From Symbiodinium natans (lineage: Eukaryota; Sar; Dinophyceae; Suessiales; Symbiodiniaceae), in the NCBI GenBank assembly GCA_905221605.1, contig CAJNDS010000375.1, positions 62,001 to 126,000 on the forward strand: DNA of 64,000 bases. Reading direction: 5' to 3'. The translations under genes and the position numbers were made by a program. Below the pieces are notes generated by a model. That model was not told where the DNA came from, did not search any database, and saw nothing but the letters and a program-made list of their open reading frames with translations. This document shows positions 13,301 through 22,800 of this stretch, in pieces; positions within the stretch are counted from its first letter, which is position 1; each line of letters opens with the position of its first letter.

Positions 13301-14608
13301 ATGCAAACAAATTCGAACTGATGCTATCCCGCACCAGAGTTTGGGCGCAGCTTTTCCGTCCAGAAGCCATGGACAAAATGGACAAGGCGAAAAGGCTCCG
13401 CTGGTGCCTGGGCAACTCAGATCGCGAGCATAAAGAGGGCCAATGAGTTCACTCACGGAAGTAAGGACCTATACATCGCGTACTCCGCAGTAGAACTCGT
13501 GATGGCAATTGCCACGCACGTGGTCAACAAATGCCAACATACTGTTAGCAACCATCAGCGTCTATACTTGTAGTGGCGAAAGGGGGGGAAGATCCGCCAC
13601 AGTCCGAAGGCAAACCTCAGCCCTGCAGCCTGTGGCAAGTGAAAGACTTTCTTGGATGCAGCCCACAAGGATGATTTCACGGGTGTCCTCCCACCCAGAA
13701 CCTGAGAAGGCCTTCAGACACAACGATAGCTATACCATGTCCTTTGTCGGGGCTTGTGGGGCACTTGCTTGACACAGCAGAGAGTCTCCAGAACATCATG
13801 AGCCGAGTGTTTCATAATCTTCCAGTTCTCCGCTTGGTCTGAGTTAAATTGTTGGATATGCCAAAGAGATATTCTGTGCTCAAGGGCAGTTGTAACCGTG
13901 ACAGGTTTCGGGTTACAGTGACAAGCACCGTGCGTTACAGCGACAAGCCCGTTGTGGGTTAACATGACAAGAGTCAGCTGTTATGGAAAACATACAGCCG
14001 TAGCTAACCCCCAGCTAATCCCCCAGCTAAACCTGTAACTAACCCATAAACAAACTAGGGAGCAGCCAGGGAAGGTAGCCCAGCCCTCGCCCCCAAAAGT
14101 TGTCAGAAGCCCGTTAATACAGGTCCTTTCCAAGGTCTTCAGGGCCTAGTAGGGCTTCCCAGACAGTCCAAGCCGTAAACAGACCAGGGAGCAGCCCGTG
14201 AATGTAGTCTGTTTTCCTGCCCTTCTCGCCCCCAGACCCCTTCAGAAGCTCCCTTAAAGGTCCTTTGGAACCCTGAACTTGACAAAAACAGAACAGAAGG
14301 TGCAGCTTCTGTGCTTGTGGAAAACAAGCAACCGTACTGCTTCTCCTGATAACACTAAAACATCCGTGTCGTGGTAACAGAAAAACGTGGCGAAGCTACA
14401 AAGTACACCCCCTTGCCGTCCGAATCTAGGCATCTGGACATGTGACTGTGGCTTGAAGTATCTTGAAACAGGATGAGTATCGATTCGTTTACTACAACCA
14501 CACCAATCACGCGCTGCGGCTCTCCAACCAGGCAAGCCCGCCAAAGCAAATCTTCTTAGCTGCATGCGCTGTTCAACGGGTGCAGATACTTTGCCATTGC
14601 ACAAGCTG
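10316..14608. other. Host DNA with no recognised gene
   Basis: Mostly stop-rich intergenic or intronic sequence. A possible exon at 13152-13223 (GDGLSLVELHPLIVPQYAQ) follows a CAG acceptor. Downstream, about 13362-13446, is an open stretch ending in TGA (MDKMDKAKRLRWCLGNSDRE). The phases do not join cleanly, so I do not call a gene. Confidence 0.35.
11262..11312 (+). repeat. Tandem octamer repeat (AGCAAAGA)
   Basis: About six consecutive copies of an 8-bp unit, AGCAAAGA, in host sequence. This is a short minisatellite without recognised function. Confidence 0.9.
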
Positions 14609-15229
14609 TCAAAAGCTGCCTCGCACCTCCTCGCACAAGGCCAGCATCTCGAGGCTCGCACGTGTCCTGTGCTGCCAGCTGAAGAACTTCAGGAAAGCAC
14701 TTGTCGAGTACTGTGGAGTGGGGCATTGAGACAGTTTGCGCATCTGCGCTAGATGATTCTTGTAATGATTTCCGCTGCCGCCAGGTCTTTGCTGGGCGGA
14801 AGCCGCGTCGCCAGCGCCGGTCCAAAGCCCGCAGAGAGGGTCCAAGACCGAGATTCTCTCTTGCCTTGTGATCTTTAAGCTGTTGCAGCTAGTTTCATGA
14901 GTGGCGCGGGCTTGTCGCATATACTGGTACCGTGCATCAAGGGCTTCAATCCCATCAACAATGAATATGCATGGCTCCAGTTCCCGGAGCGGCATGCAAG
15001 TTGGAGCGACATTGCCCATGTTCTGTGCTACATACTTTGCTGAAGAGTGGCTCCATGCTGGCATATGTGTTTGACAGATGTCTTGTACTGCTGCCACGCG
15101 CAATGCTGCATCATAGGTCTTCCTCGCACCACTGAGAGCAACTCTGGCAGACGCATCCTCAGCAATCAAGTTGTACAAACAGGCATGCATGTGGTTGCAT
15201 CTTTCCAAGACTCTAATATACTGATGCAA
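14609..15229 (-). CDS. Hypothetical host ORF
   Basis: An open frame of 206 codons with a mixed, protein-like composition, for example a stretch reading ELEPCIFIVDGIEALDARYQ in its middle part. I do not recognise a family. There are no membrane segments or obvious repeats. It ends about 370 bp before the viral insertion. It could be one exon of a minus-strand gene or a chance ORF in GC-rich DNA. Its length is the main argument in favour. Confidence 0.25.
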   Translation of the reverse strand: MHQYIRVLERCNHMHACLYNLIAEDASARVALSGARKTYDAALRVAAVQDICQTHMPAWSHSSAKYVAQNMGNVAPTCMPLRELEPCIFIVDGIEALDARYQYMRQARATHETSCNSLKITRQERISVLDPLCGLWTGAGDAASAQQRPGGSGNHYKNHLAQMRKLSQCPTPQYSTSAFLKFFSWQHRTRASLEMLALCEEVRGSF

Positions 15230-15534
15230 GAGGCCAAGTTACGACAGACCAGGTGACACAGCCATGTGCATGCAATTGCTCGGGACAGAACTTGGTAATT
15301 AGGATCGCCAACACAAAACATCTCAAGGATCCAAAGATGAAGTGCCGTGAGGCGGGAGTTTGGAAGCTGAGCCAAGCTGAGCCAAAATAAATAAAATTCG
15401 TGTTATGACAAAATGACATACATGGTTGGAACATTAGTAGGTGTTTTAGGAAGTCATGCGCATTTTGTAAAATATCATGAACATCAACATCATCATCATC
15501 ATTATCATCATTATTTGATATTATAAAAAGAAAT

Positions 15535-15597
15535 GGTGTTATTATGACACTATATACTGGCATGGAATGTGGTAATATTATTGAAAGAATTGGTGTT
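15535..15597 (+). repeat. Host flank repeat at the viral target site
   Basis: GGTGTTATTATGACACTATA begins at 15535. GGTGTTATTAT recurs at 15592-15602, immediately before the element. The continuation (GACACCATATACTGGCATGG) is found at 35468 beyond the right end. The element therefore interrupted one unit of a tandem repeat of about 57 bp. Confidence 0.75.
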
Positions 15598-15602
15598 ATT
15601 AT
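15598..15602 (+). repeat. Left target-site duplication (ATTAT)
   Basis: The five bases directly outside the left TIR match 35463-35467 outside the right TIR. A 5-bp duplication fits rve-type integration. Confidence 0.85.
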
Positions 15603-15923
15603 AGTTAGCAGAACCCTTGCCCATTTTGGGTAATAATACCACCAGTCAACCCATTAGACGATTATTCCTATACTCCCCCCTACACCTCACCAACTATATC
15701 ACCACTACTTCCCCATTACCAAGACCAGTATAGGAATAACCGATTACCTCATCCATATAAGAGGAATATTCCTATACTCCCTACTACAATCCCCCAAATA
15801 TCACCACTACTACCCCATTACCAAGACCAGTATAGGAATAACCAATTACCCCATCCATATTCCCTAAGGTGGTATTATCATCCCAAAGTGGGCAAGGGTT
15901 CTCTCATAGATTTTGCCAGGTTT
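15603..15923 (+). repeat. Left terminal inverted repeat, 321 bp
   Basis: It starts AGTTAGCAGAACCC and is the reverse complement of 35142-35462, with only about six differences that I can count. Inside are two imperfect direct copies of about 95 bp (15664-15758 and 15768-15860). Each is framed by ATTCCTATAC and GTATAGGAAT. The repeat also opens and closes with an imperfect inverted motif of about 35 bp containing CCCTTGCCCA and TGGGCAAGGG. Confidence 0.95.
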
Positions 15924-16090
15924 TGCGCCAAAGGTGTTGCGCAAGGGAAGTCAGAGCGCGACTTCTGCGCCTGCAGGCTCAGAACTGAAAAGGAATGTGA
16001 TCATGCAGGTGTTGTTTTCAATGCAAATTTATGCCTCCTAAACCCTACAGCCCTCCATAAGAACAGGAGTCATCTCATTCCGAGAGCCCC

Positions 16091-17351
16091 ATGTCGAGCC
16101 GTGAGAGGAGCAGAACACCTGCCAGGAACGGCAAGTTCTGGTGGGTGCAAGTGCAGGGTCGTTATCCAAGAAAGATATGGGAGAGCGACCTTGGTGAAGC
16201 AACCGCTGTAGAAGTGGAAGAACTTCTCGTCTGGGTTCATAAGAAATCGCAGTTGCCATGCCCCGATGACACGCTCAAACTTTGGCAAAATGCACAACAG
16301 TCGAAATTCTTTCGCCGTGGCGAGCACATGACTGCTATCACTGGTGGCGAGACCGACGAGAGCCCGCTTTTTGTCACCTACGACGAGCCTCATGCACAGT
16401 CACAGGCATCTCGTCCCAACATATCCTCATGTTTTCCTTCTTTTGTTCAGTTTTCCCCTTCCCCGCTTATCCCCACTACTTAGCCTATTTAGTCCCCTTA
16501 AGTAGTTCACGCTAGGAGGTTTGGTCCTTGCTAGGATTTATTGCTTGGTTTGTTTGGTGAATCGGGTGCTGGTTTGGGATGTAGCATACTGTTGCACTCA
16601 GTTCCCACGATTCCAGCCCAAATTTTCAGCTCCCTGCGCTTTGAATGCCAAGGCAAGTGAAGTTGCAAAGCTCAGAGGGAGAATTGCTCAACTTGAGCAA
16701 CAGGCGGCCACCAACACTGATAGCGTCTCTTCCTTTGCCGGAGAAGCCTCAGTCAGGTTTTCTACGAGCACCAACAACAACTGCTGGTCAGCGTACTCTG
16801 AGTGCTGTGCTTTCTGCGGCACGCAGTATCAGCAACATTCGACAGTCTTGAGCGTAGCTCACATTGCCACCCATCACAGCAGCCAATTTGACACACCTCC
16901 AAAGGGAAAGAAGTTCGAGCGGGCTTTTTATTATGATGACGTGCGCAACAGTCTTCTCCTTTGCCACGGATTCGCAGGGTCATGTCATCAGGAATTTGAC
17001 AACAAGAGAATCACCGTTGTGCCACATGCATTTGACAGCAGTGGCGTTTGGGCGGTTCTTTGTGGACCCACGACTTCCTGGTTCTTGGCAAGTCAAGCCA
17101 TCGAAGGCAAGCCGCTGAGAAAGTTCCTACCGCATGCAAAGTTTCACATCATGAACAAAGACATCTTACCGTACAGGAGGGCATTAGGACTCAGGTATCG
17201 AGCATTCCTGTCCACTGTAAACGTAACGAGCGAAAAATGCCTTGAAATTGCGGAGAGAATTACCGAACTCTCCGCTCTTGCTAGTTCAGAAGAAGTTGAT
17301 GAGGCATCTGAGGCGCCTCCCTGCAAGCGGGTGCGAAGACAAAACTCTTGA
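16091..17351 (+). CDS. HNH-family nuclease with distinct N-terminal domain (cargo gene, probable intron)
   Basis: Two open frames appear to be exons of one gene. The first (16091-16483) begins MSSRERSRTPARNGKFWWVQ and has a compact alpha/beta-like domain. The second (useful coding from about 16630 to 17351) has a short coiled coil (LRGRIAQLEQQ) followed by an HNH signature: CAFC, then AHI, then VRNSLLLCHG, then SCHQEFDN. These supply the zinc cysteines, the catalytic-type His and the downstream Asn, and the layout is like fungal HNH_2 proteins. The C-terminus is basic (CKRVRRQNS). The two frames differ, so an intron between about 16400 and 16630 is inferred; its exact sites are unclear. The gene lies just inside the left TIR and has GC-richer, host-like codon use, unlike its AT-rich neighbours. 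It looks like acquired cargo. Confidence 0.6.
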
Positions 17352-17782
17352 TGCGTGGGTCAGTTTTGTCTGCTTGGGTTGTATGTTTCCGTGGGGTGTG
17401 AGTGGAATGACAGGTCAGCACCTCATGCTCGGGCTCGCAAAGACCCTAAACCATAGGTTGAGCTCAGTGCAGATTCGCGTGTGTACAGTAATTATGTCGG
17501 AAGGAGTCGAGATGCAGTGCTTTTGAATCCTACGTGTGTATTGTGTTCTGACGGCCGTAAACCTTCTCATGCTCTAGCATTTCTGAACAGTTGGATAAGA
17601 AGTAGTATTATCAGCAACATTTTCGTCAAAGACACACATCAAGACCTCGCGCTTTATGTTTCTATGTGCCTTACGTTCTGCACATTCGAAATCAAAGTCA
17701 CATGTCTTCTTCGTGTATCATAATATATATATATATATATATATATAGATAGCCCATCATTTTTGAAAACACTTTTCTTATG
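17352..17782. other. Intergenic, composition boundary, with (AT)n
   Basis: I see no gene here. Composition changes from host-like to AT-rich near 17700. An (AT)n tract covers 17722-17747. The 3' ends of the HNH cargo (+) and the integrase (-) converge on this interval. Confidence 0.6.
17722..17747. repeat. (AT)n dinucleotide repeat
   Basis: About 13 AT units at the point where viral AT-rich sequence begins. Confidence 0.9.
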
Positions 17783-18694
17783 TTAAACTTTCAACAACTC
17801 AAATCTTAAATAAGGTCTATCCATACCTTCCACGTAATAATAACTTTGACTTAATTTATTCTCAGTTCTCTGAATGGTGTAAATGTTTTGTGACCACGTG
17901 CTTATCCTCTCCTTTTCTCCTACGCCCTTTTTCCTAAGTATTTTCACCTTATCTCCCTCATTTACTTCAGGGTATGTTCTGTTGCGCTTGGTGTTCAAAC
18001 TCAGGTTCAGTTTTACATTCATTTCATTGCTAGGTTTTCTCGCTTCTTTGGGCGTCATGTTATGCGCTGAATGCACCATTTTGTTATTGTATGTGAGTAA
18101 TACCTCAAACACATAGTCTATCCACTGAATATTTGTTTTGCCCTTTTTTTCATCTGCTTCTATTCTATCATACATCATCTTTTTGAAAGTGCGTATGAAC
18201 CTCTCAACAAAATTGGCATGCCCCCTCGTTCTGTGATGATGAATGTTGTTCTCTCTTAAATATGTCTGCGTTGCGTCTGTGCTTAGACTTGCTTCATCGT
18301 CTGTGTAGAGTAATTTTGGTGTCCTACCCATTTCTTTGAAGCCTTGTATCATTCCACTTGCCACATCTCCTTCGCTCTTACTCTTAATAGGTATTACTGT
18401 TGCAAACTTCGTGAATATATCCAACATTGCAACACCTACTTTAAATTTTTGGTCAGGAATATCATTCACAAAAAACAGATCAAATTGATATTCCCAGTAT
18501 GGTTCTTTAAAGGAATTCTGTCCCCTCAACTGTTTCTTTTGTTCAACATTCCTCTTGAACCATTCTTTAACATCATTCAGTGTTATAGATGAGTCTTTTT
18601 GCTTCACGTCGTTGTATGTAGTGGCAATTGAACCGAAACCAGAGCGATCATAAAAGATGTTGTTTATTATATCATCTTTCTTAGAACTGTTCAT
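17783..18694 (-). CDS. rve-family (retroviral-type DDE) integrase
   Basis: This 303-residue protein would cut and join the element's ends to host DNA. The catalytic core shows Asp72 in YQFDLFFVND, Asp132 in LLYTDDEASL and Glu164 in HANFVERFIRTFKK. This is the D, D-x(~35)-E layout of rve integrases. The N-terminal 60 residues are lysine-rich with no HHCC zinc finger visible. The C-terminal part (YPEVNEGDKVKILR) resembles the SH3/chromo-like tail of Polinton and PLV integrases. No reverse transcriptase, protease or Gag is adjacent, so this is not an LTR retrotransposon. The gene faces the left TIR and shares its strand with the two genes to its right, which suggests an early leftward cluster. 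Confidence 0.93.
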   Translation of the reverse strand: MNSSKKDDIINNIFYDRSGFGSIATTYNDVKQKDSSITLNDVKEWFKRNVEQKKQLRGQNSFKEPYWEYQFDLFFVNDIPDQKFKVGVAMLDIFTKFATVIPIKSKSEGDVASGMIQGFKEMGRTPKLLYTDDEASLSTDATQTYLRENNIHHHRTRGHANFVERFIRTFKKMMYDRIEADEKKGKTNIQWIDYVFEVLLTYNNKMVHSAHNMTPKEARKPSNEMNVKLNLSLNTKRNRTYPEVNEGDKVKILRKKGVGEKERISTWSQNIYTIQRTENKLSQSYYYVEGMDRPYLRFELLKV

Positions 18695-18710
18695 TATAAT
18701 GAAGGCGATA

Positions 18711-19367
18711 TTATTTTTCCAAGTTGCTCTTATACAGTTGATGTTTCATCGTTTTTTCATGCTTTGATTTTCCATCCAAGCGACAAGCAGATCCGCATTC
18801 ACACATGTATGTTTTGCTGTAGTTGTCTCCCTGTCTGCTTAGAATTTTCGCTTTGTTTGTCTTGTAGTAGTTCTGCATGTATTCTTTGATTTCTTGTCTG
18901 TGTTCTTGTTGATACTGCTTCTTATATTCTTGGACTTCTCGTTTATGTTTACGAGCATATTCCTTTATCCTACATGCAACTTTCTCTCTGTTGTTTGTGT
19001 TGTATTCTCGGCATTTCCGTATACATATTTCTTTATTCTCTTCGTAATATTGTTTGTGCGTTCTTCCTGCTACTTGCTTGTTGACGCATTCTGTCGCCCT
19101 TATGTATTCCCCCTCTCTTTTTCTCAACTCGTCTTTTTCATCGCATGGGTAATGTTCAATAAGTTCAATTTTGCAGTTGTCAACACCAAACTCATCAAAT
19201 AAATAGAATGACCTTGTATGTTCTACTTTTCCATTCAAGTATGCAGCATATTTGCTTCTATGTCTCGCCATTCTTTGATTTAAGCTTTCGCAAGTGCTTC
19301 CTATGTAGCATTTTTTGTAGCCGACATCCACGGTTTTGTAGACCTTTCCATTTTGATATTTGTTCAT
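18711..19367 (-). CDS. GIY-YIG endonuclease with C-terminal zinc-finger-like tail
   Basis: The 218 residues begin with a GIY-YIG fold. KVYK stands for the first motif, CYIGSTC for the second, RMARHRSKY carries the catalytic-type Arg, and REGEYIRATECVNK carries the Glu. A long lysine/glutamate-rich helix (about residues 105-185) follows, ending in a C-x-C-x3-C ... H-x5-H patch (YMCECGSAC, KHEKTMKH) that could bind zinc and DNA. Such nucleases are often accessory or homing enzymes in large DNA viruses. The gene is a paralogue of the broken copy at 29461-30252. A TTTAAA box lies 28 bp before the start. Confidence 0.88.
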   Translation of the reverse strand: MNKYQNGKVYKTVDVGYKKCYIGSTCESLNQRMARHRSKYAAYLNGKVEHTRSFYLFDEFGVDNCKIELIEHYPCDEKDELRKREGEYIRATECVNKQVAGRTHKQYYEENKEICIRKCREYNTNNREKVACRIKEYARKHKREVQEYKKQYQQEHRQEIKEYMQNYYKTNKAKILSRQGDNYSKTYMCECGSACRLDGKSKHEKTMKHQLYKSNLEK

Positions 19368-19395
19368 ATCCTTATTTATCCTCTATCATCCTCTC

Positions 19396-19401
19396 TTTAA
19401 A
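19396..19401 (-). promoter_or_regulatory. TTTAAA box upstream of GIY-YIG gene
   Basis: TTTAAAGAGAGG ends 28 bp before the ATG at 19367. Similar boxes precede other viral genes at comparable distances, which suggests a shared core promoter element. Confidence 0.4.
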
Positions 19402-19431
19402 TATTGATTTAATCTTATTTCTAAAATTAAA

Positions 19432-19743
19432 TCAGCATTCTTCTGCTTTCATGGGCATCACAACTTTAACATTATTCATGTCATACTTCGGTCCTTTCTT
19501 ATTCTGACTGCTGTTGAATTCTGCCAGTTGCTCTTCGGTTAAATCTTCTATTGTGGTATTGATATTGTTGTCTTTTAGATATTGCTTTAACTTCTTCTTT
19601 TGAATGCACTTCAAGGCAGAATCGCGTTTTTTCTGCATATATCCTTCATCCTGTCTTCGCTTGTAGTAATACAGTCGGTTGTAAATTGCCAACTGTTCTC
19701 TTATCTCTTCCATGGTCATATCCTCTGGGGTTTTCATAGACAT
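19432..19743 (-). CDS. Hypothetical small viral protein (103 aa)
   Basis: A lysine-rich, largely helical protein with no recognised family. It starts MSMKTPEDMTMEEIREQLA, has a basic middle (KKRDSALKCIQKKKLKQ) and ends near KVVMPMKAEEC. It lies between the GIY-YIG gene and the divergent polymerase. A CTTAAAG box sits at 19771-19777, 27 bp upstream, much as in its neighbour. An early regulatory or DNA-binding role is only a guess from charge and position. Confidence 0.7.
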   Translation of the reverse strand: MSMKTPEDMTMEEIREQLAIYNRLYYYKRRQDEGYMQKKRDSALKCIQKKKLKQYLKDNNINTTIEDLTEEQLAEFNSSQNKKGPKYDMNNVKVVMPMKAEEC

Positions 19744-19866
19744 ATTACTATACTATATATTATAATATTTCTTTAAGTGAATTTTCTGAACAGAATTTAG
19801 TTTTCAAAACTTATCTTCAGAAAAACATTTAAATATAAAATTATTTTATAGTCTAATTATATTGAC
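19744..19866. promoter_or_regulatory. Divergent promoter region between small ORF and polymerase
   Basis: A 123-bp, very AT-rich interval that separates divergent genes. It holds CTTAAAG (19771-19777) for the leftward gene and ATTTAAATATAAAA (TTTAAA at 19828-19833) for the polymerase, 33 bp before its ATG. Confidence 0.5.
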
Positions 19867-22800
19867 ATGAGTAAGACCATCCAACGCGGTGTAAAAGCAT
19901 TAGAGACAGTGTATGATTCTTATCAAGGCAGACTTAACAGTGCAACCAAAACAAAAATCAAAAATATTATCGGATTATACGATAACAGAAAAATAGCACA
20001 GTTCACGACAGCAGACAAACTAATAAGGAACTTCATCAATGCCAAGACAGACCAACAAAAGCAAAAGGCAAGTGACCAGTACAACAAGGTATACGAAAAA
20101 CACAAGGAAAAGAAACCACTAGGAGAACGAATGCGAACAGCAAAGCGTGACAACAAACTCACAGAAATCCGCAGACGACTAACACAGAAGACCGCAGTTC
20201 AGCGAATACAGAAGAGGGTGAGAGCGGAACAATCCAAAACAACACATGCATATTCCGTAGACCTTATGTTCTTCAAATTTAAACTCCCCAAGGATACCAT
20301 CAAAGCATCCTTCAAAGACAGCAAGGGTAGACCCCTAATCCCGATCTGGTATGAGACTAAGAGAGCAACTATACAAACAACAGACTATATAGAAGACTTA
20401 TCGGGCAGACGTGTGTTTCAATACGAGACCAAAGACAGGTATGTTTTCAAGAAACTGATGAAGACAATAATGTCTGACCCAGATATGGAGGAAACCCTTC
20501 GCTTCGTCCATTCCTACATAGTGTGCATCAAAGTTAAGGATGTAGACAGAGTAGATGGCGACACTGATTTTATACCAGTGGACGAGAATTTAACTGACAC
20601 CTCCCATGTGAGCATGTTCCACAGATACATACAAACTCCATTAAACCCAGAATACGAAACACTAAAGGAAGCAATCAAAGTAAACCATTATCAAGAAAAC
20701 CAGTGTTGGTTGAACACCATAACCGATTACTATAAGGACACACTTATGGGAGAAAAGCGCAGAGAAAAGAACAGACTAAGCAGACAGAGCATGTTGACCC
20801 TGATAGGTAAGTCAGAAGAGGATTTTAAAACATCAGGTGCATCAATAAAGGAAATGGTTAACGTGTTTGAGCACTACAGGATCCAAGTCAGAATATACAA
20901 TGCTTTTGAGAGACTGATTTTTCAGTATGACCCGCCCAAACGAGATCATCATATACCAACATTATATGCCATTGTGAAGAACAACCATATATACACAGTA
21001 ACCGATAATTTGAATGTATTAAGGCAGATGTTACCAAGAAACTCTGGGTATGACATTTCAGTGAAGGCTTCTCCAGATTATCACCTGAATGAGAAGGACG
21101 AACCCGTTCAATGTAAAATGATACAGTCACTTAGCGACATAAAGAAATATAACGAACACGCTGAGTATACATTGATATACGACGGTCATGACCTTGCCGA
21201 ACTCTTTTACGAAAGCAAAAAAGCAGGATACGAACCGCAAGTTAAATTCAGTGCAGGTATAGTATCAGAACTTAATTTTAAATTCAGGATAAAAAAGAAT
21301 GTCATCAAATATAAAGTTAAGACCCAGAACCTAGTAAACAACTCCATTGACGGAACTATATCAGTGAGAACTGAGCAGATCTACAACAACATGTCTAAAG
21401 CAATGTATGTATTTAACAAGTCCTTGTTTAATCCACTGCATAAGTCATACTATAATGAGATTGACATGGAATTGTTTAAGGAATGTAGAACGATAAACCC
21501 AGTTGGTGAGATAAACAGACACTACTTCCAATACAACCCACATACAAACAAAGACGACAAGATGTTTTACATGCCAGAACACGCGGTAGAAATTGATATT
21601 AGAAAAGCATTCACACATGCTTTCAACAAAATTACAGAAATCCCTGTCTTCACTCAGTTTGATGTGTGGAAACACTATGACTACATGAAGGACGATCACA
21701 GGAAACTACACAAACTCACGTTATACCTAGTAAAAGCAAACAAACAGACCATGTTCTTCAACAAGACTTACAATCTAGTATATGGCAGGTTTCTAGCAGG
21801 GTATGCCAGCCAATGTGAGATCATCTACTACAAGCAACCCTCTAGAGTATACAAGGTGGATTACAGAAAGATTGCAAAGGATTTGTGGCAAACAGACATT
21901 TCGGACAAATACCCCGAAGATGTGAAGATAAAAAAACTAATAGCCAATGTGAATTTCGGTTTACTGGAGAAGAGCACCAACACTGTATCTAGAAGTTATG
22001 CCTTTGACAGTCTACGGGAGGCATTGTATTATCAACAGCAAGTAGGTGGAAAAATCAACAAGGTATCATCGTTTTATGATGAGGAGGTAGATAATGGTAA
22101 CGATGATGTGGGTGAGTATATAGAGAAGGAGAGTGACAGAAAGTATTATTGCCTGACCGTCTCTGACAGAGCCACTCTACGAAATGGATACATTTACATA
22201 AAGGAACTTCTTTTACAACACCATAACCACAAAATGCATGAAGATTATAGCGCACTGATCGCTAACCATATAGATGTATGGAGTGTTAAAACCGATGCAT
22301 TTACGATCAGGAAGGACCACCTCAGTCTAGCAAAGAAGGTTCTACAATTCAATGATCATATCGGCGGGTGGAGACATGAAAAGGGTAAACATATAGTAGA
22401 ACCGAGAGACGAGCACAAGGCAAAAGTGAACACTTTAATGCCCATACCCGTGTTCAAAAACGATACCTTGTTTATAGAAGATGAGTGGGATACCAAGCAG
22501 ATTGCAGAAGACATTGTTAAACACAATCCTCTAATGATACGATCTAAATATGCGGGAGGAGGTAAGTCACATATTGCCAAATATTTTAGCAAACTTGGTT
22601 ACAAGACCCTGTTCGTAGTTCCACAGAACAACCTATCACAAAACATACCAGATGATGCTGTAACGACAAACAAGTTTTTCTCTATACCTGTGGGCGATGG
22701 AGACAAGCTTCCTGAATTTGATCACAGCCAGTATAATGTGATAGTCTTTGATGAGATTTACATGAACGGACTGCGCGTCCTGAATTGCATAAGAGGGTTT

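Noticed and set aside
16091-17351. HNH gene as a separate transposon insertion inside the PLV
   Set aside because: I found no terminal repeats or duplication around it. Composition alone is not enough, so it is kept as cargo.
17783-18694. LTR retrotransposon integrase
   Set aside because: No gag, protease, RT or LTRs are adjacent. The gene sits in a TIR-bounded element with capsid and packaging genes.
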